The position numbers were made by a program, and so were the translations under genes. Positions 54,291 through 64,000 of a stretch of 64,000 nucleotides of DNA are shown in pieces. The stretch is taken from the NCBI GenBank assembly GCA_028023455.1, contig JAQFVV010006208.1, positions 6,242,963 through 6,306,962 of the forward strand, given 5' to 3'. The stretch is from Epiperipatus broadwayi (taxonomy: Eukaryota > Onychophora > Udeonychophora > Euonychophora > Peripatidae). How positions within the stretch are numbered: the first letter of the stretch is position 1; each line of letters starts with the position of its first letter. The notes under the pieces are model-generated. The model was not told the origin of the DNA, made no database searches, and saw nothing but the letters and a program-made list of their open reading frames with translations.

Positions 54291-54347
54291 ATCCTAGAAT
54301 CTCACTGATGACAGCCAGCAGCTAGAAACTGGTCTGGGATAAGGGAT
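54291..54347 (+). ncRNA. Hammerhead ribozyme, F5 type, nearly ideal
   Basis: Stem I outer ATCCT (54291-54295) with AGGGAT (54342-54347), internal loop AGAA/TA, inner TCTCA (54300-54304) with TGGGA (54335-54339). CTGATGA 54305-54311. Stem II AGC/GCT (54313-54315, 54321-54323) around CAGCA, with one C-A mismatch at the closing pair. GAA 54325-54327. Stem III ACTGGT 54328-54333. C 54334 is the predicted cleavage nucleotide. Predicted active, subject to the weak stem II. Confidence 0.85.
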
Positions 54348-54689
54348 ATTCAGAAAAGCTTGTTAAAAGCTATTCATGCTCTTTATATTATATTGGATAA
54401 AGATATACAATTTCATAAAGACAAAATAGTTATTTGTAATTTAAAAATTGAAAGGCTGTAGGTCTTGATGAAATACATAGAAAATTATTAAAAAATGGAA
54501 TTGGTACATTATCTTTAAAAATAGTGGAATTTTTTCAATATATGGACTCATAAAGAAGTGTTGCCCAGTCTTAAGGATGTTTCTATTGTTTCAGTTTTTA
54601 AAGTAAAGGGAATAGATGAGATTTCAGGTGATATTATAAAATATTATTATCCATTGCATCAAAGATAATTTTAAAATGTTCTAATTTGT

Positions 54690-55385
54690 TTTTTTTTTAC
54701 ACTTTTGCTGGATAATACATTTTAGAAACATGCTTGAACAATTTTAATTATTAAAAATATTATCATAGTTAAAAATTCATCATTTGGTTTTTATATAAAA
54801 TTTTTATCCATCTGTCCATCGATCCACAAATCCATCTATCTATCCATGTGAATGTATGTTTGTCCATAAGGTTGTCACATTAATTTAAAAAACTACTATA
54901 TTTGTCCATAACACTGTCAAATTAACAATTGAAAAATCAGAAAAAAAAACTTTAAATTTATTTTCATAAATAAGTAACTATACCCAACTAAACAAGTAAT
55001 TTATATTAATAATTATAAGCCAAAGTAAGTAATTCCACCTTTTATATTTAATAATCTGTAATTTTTATTATGAAGCATATTTTGTGTGAAGGGAGTAATT
55101 CAGCCATTAATAAACATAATTTTTTTATGAAGCAGTTGTTCATAACCTGTCAAATTCACATATCAACTATAATAGGTATGTTTAAAAAAATTAATTTTAA
55201 TTTAGCTTTATTAATATCTTGCCAGGTACATTTCTGAGGTATACCAAACAGGCTGGGTTAGTCCAAACATTTTTTTTCAATTTTGCAATTGTGAAATTCT
55301 CACATTTTTTATATAATATTAAATGTAATAAGTGTGTTTATACACATGTACAGAGAAGCTTGTTATTTTTATAAACTAAATGAGG
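54690..55385. other. AT-rich spacer
   Basis: A CCATC/CTAT low-complexity stretch near 54808-54850 is the only structure. No gene. Confidence 0.45.
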
Positions 55386-55387
55386 CT

Positions 55388-55745
55388 TACTTTAAAGAAA
55401 GACTTTAATCTTATCATATGCACCTTGAACATTTATAATAGTCAATGTTTTTTTTGACTATAGAGGAATGACCATTCTTATCTTTATAAAGTTGTTATCT
55501 TGTGTTGAAGTTTGAAAGGTCTCTCCATAGTCAAAAAAACATTTGAATATTATAAACATTCAAGACACATATGATAAAGCGTAAAACCTTTTCTTTAAAT
55601 CATTTACATACTTCCTATGCACTTAATAAATAATCACAATTTTAAATATAGCTTAGCGCTTTTGAGAACTTATGGCATTTTCATATCTATAAATATGAGA
55701 ACCTATAAATTCTCGACAGCACTAAGCCGTATTTAATTTATAGAA
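55388..55745. repeat. Foldback of unnamed family and PLE-like end
   Basis: ACCTTGAACATTTATAATAG near 55430 mirrors ATTATAAACATTCAAGACAC near 55550, with TAGTCAA..TTTTTTTTGACTATAG inside. The same family occurs at 63060-63200 and 63890-64000. At 55645-55740, ATAAATATGAGAACC...TTCTCGACAGCACTAAGCC resembles the PLE-type hammerhead-like motif (stem II GAGAA/TTCTC), in an inverted arrangement. Confidence 0.5.
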
Positions 55746-56194
55746 ATAACAAGCTTCTGTACAGTTGCATACAATCACACTTATTGCATTTATTACATTT
55801 CACATAGAAAAAGTATGAACAGTTAATGTCATTATATAATAGTAATCTTTTGTTTAATTTACATTGAATCTTAAAAATAATTTGTTAAAGTAACCAATTA
55901 AAAAAAGCCATGTCAGGTACATTTGGTATTTTAATAAAGAGCTAAAAGAGGATATTTAAATGCACTCATTTATATATGGAAAAAAAACGCATTTTTGCAC
56001 CATGTAGAAATGTATAGAATATGTTTCAGGTGCATAATTATGAGAGGTGGAAAAGGGGAATAGATAAATTGGTTAGTGAAAAACAAGTGTAAATAAAAAA
56101 TATATAGTTTGATGTTATATAGGAATGAAAAGTATAAAAATATGAAAGGAATGTATGTTAAGAATAAAGTGAATTTATCATTATTTTGTGCAAG

Positions 56195-56645
56195 AATCAC
56201 TAAACACCACATGATTACCATTTCTTATGCTTGCTCATAACTGTTATTAAAACAGGCAAACTCTCCATATGGTAGTGCCACTTGGTGCAAGACAGAGTAA
56301 TCAATGGATGCCAGAAGGCTTGTGCATAAAATCTCTATCTAGTGCCTACTCATCCAATATCCCCAGACTAGTTTCTAGCTCGTGGCTTTCATCAGTGATG
56401 AGCTTTGGATCTGAGAGCACTGCACCTAGATCGGAGAGCATTGCACCTAAATCCTAAGATCCAGGTGCAGTGCTCTCAGATCCAAGGCTCCACACTTACA
56501 AAATCCACAAGCTAGAAACTAGTCTGGGGATATTGGATGAGTAGGCACTAGATAGAGATTTTATGCATAAGCTTTCTGGCATCCATTGATTATTCTGGCT
56601 TGCACTGAGTGGCACTACTGTATGAAGAGTTTTGTCTAATTTGTG
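56195..56645. repeat. F2 inverted pair
   Basis: TATGCTTGCTCATAACTGTT and AACAGGCAAACTCTCCATAT at the left; GCACTACTGTATGAAGAGTT at the right. Left (minus) ribozyme core intact, right (plus) mutated to CTTACAA. Centre holds GCACCTAGATC repeats. Confidence 0.76.
56355..56413 (-). ncRNA. Hammerhead ribozyme, F2 type
   Basis: Minus strand: ATCA, CTGATGA (complement of 56389-56395), AGC-loop-GCT, GAAA, ACTAGT, C, TGGGG. Stem I is limited to TCA/TGG next to the core. Confidence 0.75.
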
Positions 56646-57289
56646 CAAGGAAAAGAAAGCAAACATGTAATGAGGGTTTAGATTATAGACATATTTAGTA
56701 GAAATTAAACATTTATTTTTGGAGAGTGGGAAAGGATCAGGACAAATTGTATGGGAAGGAGAGAAATTTAGAGATAACTTGAGAAGGTTGAGATTTTATA
56801 ATTATTTGTATAGTTTTACAATGAATTTGGAGAAGATAAGAGTAGAATAGAGAAACTTATGAAAGAGTTTTTATTAAAATGCAATGTATGAGGGGGGGGG
56901 TGATTTACGATTGGGAAAATAATTGGATAATAAGAAGTAAGAAATAAATGAGTTTATTGTGATGCATTATGATTTGAGGAAACTTGGCAGATTATTATCA
57001 TAATGCATAAATATATTATCTAAATAAAAGCCCTTTACATATTAATATTTAAACAATTTTATATTACAATGTTAAAAATTAATATTTCTATTACATTTAT
57101 ATTATGTTGGCTCTCATAAATTTAGTCGTTTTAAAAAATAATCATTTACATTGTTTCAGTACACTTATTACTATGTACTAACTATAATTAGTGCATATAT
57201 ATGACTTCCCTAACTCACTTCCTTTATTTTGCTGTAATATCTTATATAAATGCAATTTATCCAATACTTTGAACATGTTTTAGCAAAAA

Positions 57290-57485
57290 CCTTTTATTGT
57301 ATCTACATGCATACCCAATCTTACATTTCGACTGTCCTGCAGTCTTCTTCAGAGCCACTTTTATTTTGATTTTTTTTTGAAAAAAAAATCAAAATCAAAA
57401 TTACTCTGAAGAAGATTGCAGGACAATTGAAGCATAAGATTGTGTATGCATATAGATATAATATACTAGAGCATTAAGGGTCTAG
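57290..57485. repeat. F3-like inverted pair with hammerhead-like motifs
   Basis: TGCATACCCAATCTTACATT at the left mirrors AAGATTGTGTATGCATATAG at the right. The minus copy reads CTGAAGA, stem II GACTG/CAGTC around CAGGA, GAAA. The plus copy reads CTGAAGA, GATTG/CAATT, GAAG. The base at the predicted cleavage site is not clearly permissible, so activity is doubtful. Confidence 0.55.
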
Positions 57486-57589
57486 TGAGATTAATATTTA
57501 AAAGGTGATATTAGAACATTAAATGTCTAGAGAAATGTTAAAGATTTAAAATAAGAACCATGCAAAAATCATTTAGTATCATCACAGGA

Positions 57590-57770
57590 TTTATAACATA
57601 GATTTGGCTGCAAGTCCCAATTTCAACATTGCCTTTGTTTATCAATTTTCATTTTTCATTGAAGAGAGCCATGGCTTGAAACTGGTCTGAGGATGGAGAC
57701 AATCATAGATAAAGATTTGAAAGCTTTCTCTTATAGCATTTATCATAAAATAAATAAATATAAAAATAAG
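57590..57770 (+). repeat. F5 fragment, decayed hammerhead
   Basis: CATTGAAGAGAGCCATGGCT, GAAA, ACTGGT, CTGAGG at 57657-57695. Core C3 changed to T. A near copy of the unit 420 bp downstream, which is intact. Confidence 0.68.
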
Positions 57771-57929
57771 CTTGTTTAGAAATATTTGTTTTTTATTACA
57801 TATTGATAATTACAAGTTATATAGGTCATGTGATTTATCACTTGATTTTATTACTATTATAATTTTGGCTATTGAAGCTTTGGCTAAATTAAATTGCTAA
57901 GACTATTAATATATGGAATATCTTAATTT

Positions 57930-58160
57930 AGTTCATGCCCATATAGCTATTTTAGTTGAAAAACTGAATTTGAAGATATTAGATGTCTAAAAGCTTCAGA
58001 TCTTCTTCTTAATAGTTAAATATTAAATAAAGGCTTTGGTTAGAATTGGTATTTTTGAATCTGATGTCCTAGCTCCTCACTGAAGAGAGCCATAGCTTGA
58101 AACTGGTCTGGGGATGAGGAAAATTGTAGATAAAGATTTGAATGCTTTCTTTTATACTAT
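57930..58160 (+). repeat. F5 unit with intact hammerhead
   Basis: TTAAATATTAAATAAAGGCT, GGTATTTTTGAATCTGATGT, ribozyme, then GATAAAGATTTGAATGCTTT. The same order is seen at 61380-61520 and 61800-61930. Confidence 0.76.
58067..58120 (+). ncRNA. Hammerhead ribozyme, F5 type, best in window
   Basis: Stem I outer TCCT (58067-58070) with AGGA (58117-58120), internal loop AGCT/ATG, inner CCTCA (58075-58079) with TGGGG (58109-58113). CTGAAGA 58080-58086 (A at free position 7). Stem II GAGC/GCTT (58087-58090, 58095-58098) with CATA loop. GAA 58099-58101. Stem III ACTGGT 58102-58107. C 58108 predicted cleavage nucleotide. All invariant bases present and both long stems pair. Confidence 0.88.
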
Positions 58161-58253
58161 TTATCATAAAAAAATAAATAAGTAAAAAAAATAATAATAA
58201 AATAAGTTTGTTTAGAAATATTTGCTTTTTATTATATGTATATATTAAATCAT

Positions 58254-58428
58254 CAAACATGGTTAAGGAATTTAGCACCGCCCTCTGTGAAATAAATGTA
58301 TAAATATATTTGAGTCCATATTCCAAAAATAACTATTCAAAATCAGTTCAAAATCATTTTGAATGTCCATTTTTGAAATATGGATGTTTTACAGAGGACA
58401 GTGCTGATTTTCTTAACCATCTGGCTAA
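58254..58428. repeat. Foldback
   Basis: ATGGTTAAGGAATTTAGCAC mirrors GTGCTGATTTTCTTAACCAT; CCCTCTGTGAAAT mirrors GTTTTACAGAGGAC. No hammerhead core. Confidence 0.65.
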
Positions 58429-58429
58429 C

Positions 58430-58595
58430 AAATTTTTCTGGGCATAGTGGCTGAGAGATTCCCGATTTTAAAAAAGGAGTAGCCATATCCCATCACATCA
58501 CAATGGCTAACAGATTTTTCTGAGCATAGTGACCAAGAGATTCCTGAATTGATAAAGAAATAACCATATTACATCACAACATGTGTGGTGATATG
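58430..58595 (+). mobile_element. Zinc-knuckle LINE 3' ends, two in tandem
   Basis: CTGGGCATAGTGGCTGAGAG...ATCCCATCACATCACA and, immediately after, CTGAGCATAGTGACCAAGAG...TTACATCACAACA. Both equal the 3' end of the LINE at 20510-21185. Confidence 0.65.
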
Positions 58596-58925
58596 ATATT
58601 TGATATTTATTTCAGAATAGCATTATGCACTAGGACTATTTTCATATATATATATATACAAAGATGGAAACACTTTTATATCTTTTGATGAAATTTCATA
58701 TAAAAAAACAGAAAGAAAAAAAATTATAAAATGAAGAATGAAATCTAAATATTATTTTAAAAATAACTATATTCATATTAATATAAATAAACAATACACT
58801 TCTAAGCACTTTACATAATGCAAATACAATATTTTGTTATTCCAAACTTTTAAAAATAGTTGACAGTATGTCCATCTAACAGCCTTCTTCAGAGCTATAG
58901 TATACACAATATATATATATATATA

Positions 58926-59605
58926 TGACTAAAGATAAATGTTAAAAAGACTAAAGTAATGTTTAATCGATTTGCTCAAAATATGAAAATAAAGATTGAT
59001 TATGAAGAATTAGAAGTTAACAGTTACAAATACCTAGGTCAGATTATTAATACAGATAGAAACATAATGGAGGAAATTAATCATAGAATTAAACTTGGTT
59101 GGAGTGCTTTTGGTAGAAATAACTTGATACTAAAAGGAAATATGCCTATGTGTTTGAAAAGAAGGGTTTTTAACAAATGTGTTTTACCAGTTCTTACTTA
59201 TGGATCTGAGACTTGGACACTTAATAGAAGAGCAATACAGAGACTTCAGACCACTCAAATGAGTATGGAGAGATGTATGTTGGGAGTAACAAGAAGAGAT
59301 CGAAAATGCAATGTATGGGTAAGACAACAAACAGGTGTTACTGACCTTATTGAAAAAATTAAAAGATTGAAATGGAGTTGGGCTGGACATATTGCTAGAA
59401 GAAATGATAATAGATGGATAATTGAAATTTTAAACTGGATTCCAAGAGATTTTAAAAGACCCAGAAAGAGAATGTGAGATGGATGGATGAAATAAGAAAA
59501 TGTGCAGGGGTGTTGTGGAAAAGAGAAGCTAAAGATTGGAGAAGATGGATTAAACTTGGAGAGACCTTCATCCTGCAGTGGATTGATAATGGTTGATGAT
59601 GATAT
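58926..59605 (+). pseudogene. RTE-type LINE 3' end, longest open copy
   Basis: Open from about 58927 (LKINVKKTKVMFNRFAQNMK) through 59477. The 172-residue frame from 58959 covers IDYEELEVNSYKYLGQIINT, INHRIKLGWSAFGRNNLILK, NKCVLPVLTYGSETWTLNRR, QQTGVTDLIEKIKRLKWSWA and GHIARRNDNRW. A deletion after RPRK shifts the frame near 59472, but the rest of the 3' sequence (to FILQWIDNG) is present, ending with a TGATGATGA tail that runs into a TA repeat. 5'-truncated. Confidence 0.87.
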
Positions 59606-60049
59606 ATATATATATAAAAGAATAAATAATCGATCACATTTTGCTAGTTAAAACTCAAGTGTACTAAATGAATACAACCAATGCTGGAATATTTCAACAA
59701 CAATTACCTGTGTTCAAAAACACAAAATCTCATTGAATGTCATAGATAAATGGCAAACTATTATGTATGTTTCTTGATTCATTTTGTCTAAATACAAGTT
59801 GTGCTGTTAATATATTCTAGCACTGGTTTGTATATTCATTTACAATATATATATATATATATGGGACCTTATATATAAATATACATAAAGGTGGGATTCC
59901 ACCTTATTGTTAAAAGAAAGTTGCCTTGACAACAGTTTGAAATTGTTGATTGTTATCTATATTGGAATTGTCTAAGTGTTGACTGGTTTCTAATGGTTAT
60001 ATATATATATATTCTTTGTATTATTTCTGGGAACTTCCAAGTAATAAAA

Positions 60050-60565
60050 ATCTAATATCTAAACAGCTCATGTTTCAGTACAATAACAAGTATTTTCCTC
60101 AGAGCTTCTTTTTTTCTCTTATCATAAGAATGTGTGTGGTGAGATTTAAAATCGTTATTTTTTTTCCTTTGTTATTTTCTCCTCATTCTTAAATTCTATT
60201 GTTGAGAAGTTTTAAAAAAACATTTTATCCAATGTATGAATAAATAGCTAATGAATTAGATTTTTCTCTAACTGCCAAAATGTGTTCTTTTTTCTTATGT
60301 TTATTCTACAATTCATCTGTCCAATGTATGAATGTAAACAAACTCCACATGAAATTTCATATACACCATGATACTCCAATAGATGCAACCAATAGAATTA
60401 AAGAATAAGGAGGAAATAACAAAAGAAAAAAATAATGATTTTAAATCTCATCACACATATTCTTATGATTTGAGAAAAAAGAACTCTGAGGAAAGTACTT
60501 GTTATTGTGGAAAGTACTTGTTATTGTTCTGAAACATAGCTATTTAGCTATTATGTTTTTATTAC
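60050..60565. repeat. F7 inverted repeat with hammerhead-like motifs
   Basis: Left AAACAGCTCATGTTTCAGTA...GTATTTTCCTCAGAGCTTCT is mirrored at the right by AACTCTGAGGAAAGTACTTG and TTCTGAAACATAGCT. Read in each arm's direction: CTGAGGA, a stem with AGTAC/GTACT (or its remnant), GAAAC. G at position 7 is allowed. Stem III and the cleavage base are unclear. Confidence 0.5.
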
Positions 60566-61134
60566 ATGGAAGTTCCCAGAAGTAATACTATGAATTCATT
60601 TATCTGTGAGAATATTAGAATTAATACATGTTGAATTAAATAATTCCATAAATTATTATTATAATAAAGAATAGATATAAGATTATATCCATGTAAACAG
60701 AGATAACTTTTGTCCATCATAACAAACTTTTATAAAATATTAAAAACTACAAAAAATAATTTAAATAATTGAATTCAAATCTGATTTTTTTAAATATTAG
60801 TTTTTTATCATTTATCTGAATTAGCATCTTTTAAAAAAACTATAATCACTCTATTTACTCTACTTCAAAGCCATCTGTTGTAATGTTCAATAATTAATTG
60901 GAGATTAAGAATATAACACAAATCATCACCCAAATTTTTCACTAATTAGTTTCATCAGTTAAAAATGTTGGAATTACTTTACACTATTGAGAGTTCAAAA
61001 GGGAAATATTAAACTCAGAGAAACAATGTTTTTGAATAATGTTAGCCCTAAAAAATGTCCTGCTATTAATTGATAGCATTAATGATTATATTATATATGT
61101 AATATAATGAGCAAATGCCAGAAGAGAAAGCATT

Positions 61135-61540
61135 TAAAATCTTTATATAGAATTATCCCTATCCACAAACTGTTTTTGAGCTATTGGTTCTCCTCAGTGA
61201 GGCACTAGGAGATTCAGACATTAGATCTAAAATATCACCTCAAATGCAATATTTGTCTAATACTTAACTATCAAGTAGAAAATCTGAAAATTTCAGACAT
61301 CAATCCCATATGACTATTTATGTTAGATAGCTGGATTTGAAGATATATAGATGTCTGAAAATTTCTGATTTTCTACTTAATAGTTAAGTTTTAGATAAAT
61401 TCTGTGCTTGAATTGGTATTTTAGATCTAGTATCTGAATATCCTAGCACCTCACTAAGGAGAGCCAACAGCTCAAAACTGGTTTGGGGATAGGGATAATT
61501 CTAGATAGAGATTTTAAATGCTTTCTCTTCTGGCATTTAT
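61135..61540. repeat. F5 inverted pair, both hammerheads decayed
   Basis: Minus copy near 61178: CTGAGGA core allowed, but GAAA reads AAAA. Plus copy near 61455: CTAAGGA, CAAAAC. Body TCTGAAAATTTCAGACATC and AAGATATATAGATGTCTG are mirrored. Confidence 0.68.
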
Positions 61541-61935
61541 CAGAAAAACTTGTTTAGAATTTATTAGCATGCTTATTATATTACATTTGTAGTACAAACT
61601 TAATAAGTTAAGTCACATGATTTTTTACTATTATAGTTTTGCTTTTAAGGATTTAATGATATTATATTGCTAAAGCTATTAATATATGGTAGATCTAAAT
61701 TTAGTTCAGTCCATATGGCTATTTAAATTAGAGAGCTGTATGTCAAGATATATAGATGTCTAAAAATTTTAGATTTTAGTTAAGTATTAAATAAATGCTG
61801 TGATTGAGTTGGTATTTTAGAACTAGTATCTGAATATCTTAGCAGATCACCGAAGAGAGCCAACAGCTGAAAACCGGTTTGGGATAGGGATAATTCTAGA
61901 TAGAGATTTTAAATGCTTTCTCTTCTGGCATTTAT
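61541..61935 (+). repeat. F5 unit in tandem with the previous one
   Basis: AAGCTATTAATATATGGTAG, ATATATAGATGTCTAAAAAT, then CCGAAGA (U4 changed), GAGCC-loop-GGC-like stem, GAAAACCGGT, TTGGGA near 61832-61880. Spacing to the preceding plus hammerhead is about 380 bp. Confidence 0.68.
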
Positions 61936-63055
61936 TGGAAAAACTTGTTTAGAGCTATTAGCACACTCATTATATTACATTTGTAGTACAAGTTTAATAA
62001 GTCAAGTTGTTATGTATGACCTGATTTTTTTATTATTATATTATATTTTTGTAAAAATCAAACAGCAATATAATAAGTCAATAGTATATAGTGAAGTGGT
62101 GGATGATAACTAGTGGTGTGTAAGAGTTGTAAATCTATGATTGCTTAAATAATTTGATGAAATATGGGACAAATAATGCAAATTGGGTGAAATGGTGACA
62201 ATCTTTGGGCAAACGAAATATAGCATTGACCATTTTATTAATATAATATGATAAGTTAATCTATTTTGTTTATATTAAAAAAGTTTGGTTAGTAATTCAT
62301 AGATATATTGATGTATTATTAATTTTAATAGCATGTAAATAATGTACTACTTCTTGAATATATAATGTTTAGGATTAAAATCATATCACAAAAATAATTC
62401 TGAGTAACATATTTGGAACAAGAATGTTCTGTGATAGGATTACAGTCCTAAACGTTACATATTCAAAGCAATAATAAATTATTTCTGTGTTATTGAAATT
62501 AGTAATATTTAATTTAAAATAATATATGAAACGTTAAGCTGGCTTGATTAATTTTCTGAACTAAGATGGCCGCTAATAATAAGTTTCCGTCTTTTTGGTA
62601 ACAATGTTCATTTATTTACAATATATACAGTTGGAGGTCAGATAAAAGAGGAATTCTCCTTTTATCAGACTGATTGAATGGACATTGATAAATGAAAAGT
62701 AAAATTATTTGTAAGTTTACTGAAATGTCTCATTAGTCGTCTGCCTGCAAAAATAATTCTGAGTAACGTATTTGGAATGAGAACATTCTATGATATGGTA
62801 TATATGTATGTATAAATGTTTTTAAGCATTAAAATATTCTTCAAGAGTGTATTTGTAATTTATTAAAAAAAATCCTCAATTTTTACCAAACAATAACAGA
62901 AAATTTGAATAAATAAAATGTTAATTGGATTAAGCAATATTGTTCAACTGATATAAATTATGTGGAGTTAAGTCCTTGGCCAATTATTGGGGCATACAGT
63001 GGATTATTATTAACAAGTGGATTGGTAAATTAGTTTCATAATTATATAATACAAT
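61936..63055. other. Spacer with a 55-bp direct repeat
   Basis: AAAAATAATTCTGAGTAAC followed by GTATTTGGAA-like sequence occurs at about 62390 and 62748. No coding signal. GGAGAATTCCTCTTTTATC-type hairpin at 62640-62670. Confidence 0.45.
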
Positions 63056-64000
63056 TATTACTTTTAGAGAAAGGCTTTAAACTTTATTATATGTGCCTTG
63101 AATGTTTATAATAGTCAAACAATGTCTTTTTTTTTTTTGACTATAGAGAGATCTCTCAAACCTCAACACAAGATAGCAACTTTATAAATATAAGAACAAC
63201 CATCTTATCTTTAACCTAAATTCCCACTTATATAGGCCAATCTGTTGCATTTTGATTTGGGAGCTAGAGCTATTAGTCTTTTTACTTTTTAAGTCTATTA
63301 TTTCCTTTACAAATTAACTTTCTTGAAATCTTGCAATTTACAACAAGTTAATATTATGATCTTTATACTGGAATTAATATTTACTAAGGCAATAAACCTA
63401 AAGCATGTGTGGTTGAAAATGCGAAGGTAGGGACCTCTACTGGTCTTAACCACAACCTTACACATTGGAAGAAGAGAGGAGAATCCAAGGGGAACCCTTC
63501 TTTATTTCAACCTACTTTCTATATAAATAGGTGAAGCTGAAGCGGTTAGATCTGAGAGCGTGAAGCTATTCAATACTTCACTGATTAAGTCCACAATTCC
63601 TATTATACATTAGTACTCCAGAAATCTTTCACTTTACAATGAGTCAATGGAAATATCTTATAGTTAGAAATCTATTATGATAATTTAAAGTTGTAATTAT
63701 AAATTTATTTAATGCACATTGATTGCATAAGTAATATTTACTAAGGCAATAAACCTAAAGCATGTGCAGTTGAAAATATGAAGATAGGAACCTCTAGAGG
63801 TCATAACCATAAGCTTATGCATTGGAATTATATAAACTAATGTAAAGTTGTGATTATTTATTAAGCACATATGAAATATATAAATACTTTTAGAGAAAGG
63901 CTTTAACCATTGTAATATCCACCTTGAAATATTTATAGTAGTCAAATAATACCTTTTTTTCTTTTTAACTATAAGAGGGACTTCTCAGATTATTAATAAT
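63056..64000. repeat. Unnamed dispersed repeat family, copies in series
   Basis: AGGCAATAAACCTAAAGCAT appears at 63387 and 63742; ACTTTTAGAGAAAGGCTTTAA at 63060 and 63888; each is followed by CACCTTGAA- or GCCTTGAA-type and TAGTCAAA sequence. Shared with 55388-55610 and 7060-7420. Type unknown; truncated by the window end. Confidence 0.55.

Larger units (their letters stand above)
54088..54422. repeat. F5 inverted element with two hammerheads
   Basis: Left half minus, right half plus. Ends include AAGCTTTTCTGAATATCCC and its complement GGGATATTCAGAAAAGCTT. One hammerhead per half, core-to-core 75 bp. Inserted into the RTE relic, so the family moved after that LINE had landed. Confidence 0.78.
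53925..54680 (+). pseudogene. RTE-type LINE RT relic, split by an F5 insertion
   Basis: Before the insertion: GILFCDDNDILNRWKEYFAHFLNDD (53940 onward), matching the linker ahead of the RT domain (ILNRW.E.F..LLN). After it (from about 54457): AVGLDEIHRKLLKNG and IVEFFQY, then KEVLPSLKDVSIVSVFKVKG, the first RT blocks (K..G.DEI...L). An F5 element of about 330 bp lies between them. Confidence 0.68.

Noticed and set aside
1-64000. Bacterial, phage or organelle origin
   Set aside because: No dense coding, no ribosome-binding sites or operons, abundant eukaryotic LINEs, PLEs, SINEs and a hAT relic. Plainly nuclear animal DNA.

Overview
This is AT-rich (about 70% by eye) metazoan nuclear DNA. It is packed with degraded transposable elements, and I recognise no host gene, exon or genuine tRNA gene. 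The evidence for an animal, probably an invertebrate, is the mix of 5'-truncated RTE-type LINEs with TGA-repeat tails, Penelope-like elements (PLEs) with GIY-YIG endonuclease, a GTF2IRD2-like hAT relic, a TG...CA solo LTR, and tRNA-headed SINEs. I cannot name the species. Protein evidence is confined to transposon fragments.

The outstanding content is self-cleaving RNA. At least three repeat families carry recognisable type I hammerhead ribozymes (HHR), and several dozen loci are present, intact or decayed. They have the core CUGANGA...GAAA, a hairpin stem II, a minimal self-complementary stem III, and a stem I closing around the cleavage site. Family F1 (SINE-like, about 0.48-0.50 kb per unit) has core CTGATGA, stem II around GTGCT/AGCAC, stem III such as ATACGTAT, cleavage after A (or C), then stem I TTGG paired with CCAA. 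Downstream it has pol III box A-like and box B-like (AGTTCGAATCCC) sequences. F1 occurs as head-to-tail arrays (1.75-2.9 kb, 39.7-40.5 kb) and as head-to-head inverted pairs (1.2, 14.1, 15.9, 22.8 kb). Family F2 has terminal inverted repeats (AACAGGCAAAACTC...), core CTGATGA, stem III ACTAGT, cleavage after C, then stem I TGGGG paired with CCTCA. Family F5 is related to F2 (stem III ACTGGT or ACCGGT) and includes the cleanest ribozymes, at 58067-58120 and 54291-54347. Further hammerhead-shaped motifs lie just after PLE endonuclease stop codons, with a shared non-canonical core (here P), and in families F3 and F7.

Layout. 0-9.5 kb: F1 pairs and array, a tRNA-headed SINE, two F2 elements. 9.6-13.4 kb: RTE-type reverse transcriptase relics, one nested in another, and PLE 3' ends. 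13.5-16.4 kb: a long inverted repeat with a tRNA-like core (F4), F1 inverted pairs. 16.5-19 kb: hAT and PLE relics on the minus strand. 19-27.3 kb: F2, PLE end, a LINE with C-terminal zinc knuckle, RTE ends, F1 foldbacks, SINEs. 27.7-30.6 kb: foldback, 1.36-kb solo LTR, F5 palindrome. 31-36.6 kb: F2 tandem pair, a 1-kb PLE palindrome with an open GIY-YIG ORF, another PLE 3' end. 36-46.5 kb: F1, F2, F3, an L1-like LINE relic, an RTE end. 46.8-47.6 kb: a well-preserved HHR directly joined to an RTE copy. 47.6-49.1 kb: comparatively repeat-poor. 49-54.7 kb: F1, SINE, L1-like LINE, RTE relic split by an F5 insertion. 55-64 kb: F2, F3, F5, RTE, F7 and an unnamed repeat family.

How they may work together (inference): PLE or LINE proteins could supply reverse transcription in trans, while the non-autonomous HHR repeats yield self-cleaved, possibly circular RNAs. 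This resembles known metazoan retrozymes, PLE hammerheads and the schistosome SINE-like hammerhead satellite. All calls were made by eye, with no folding program or database search.
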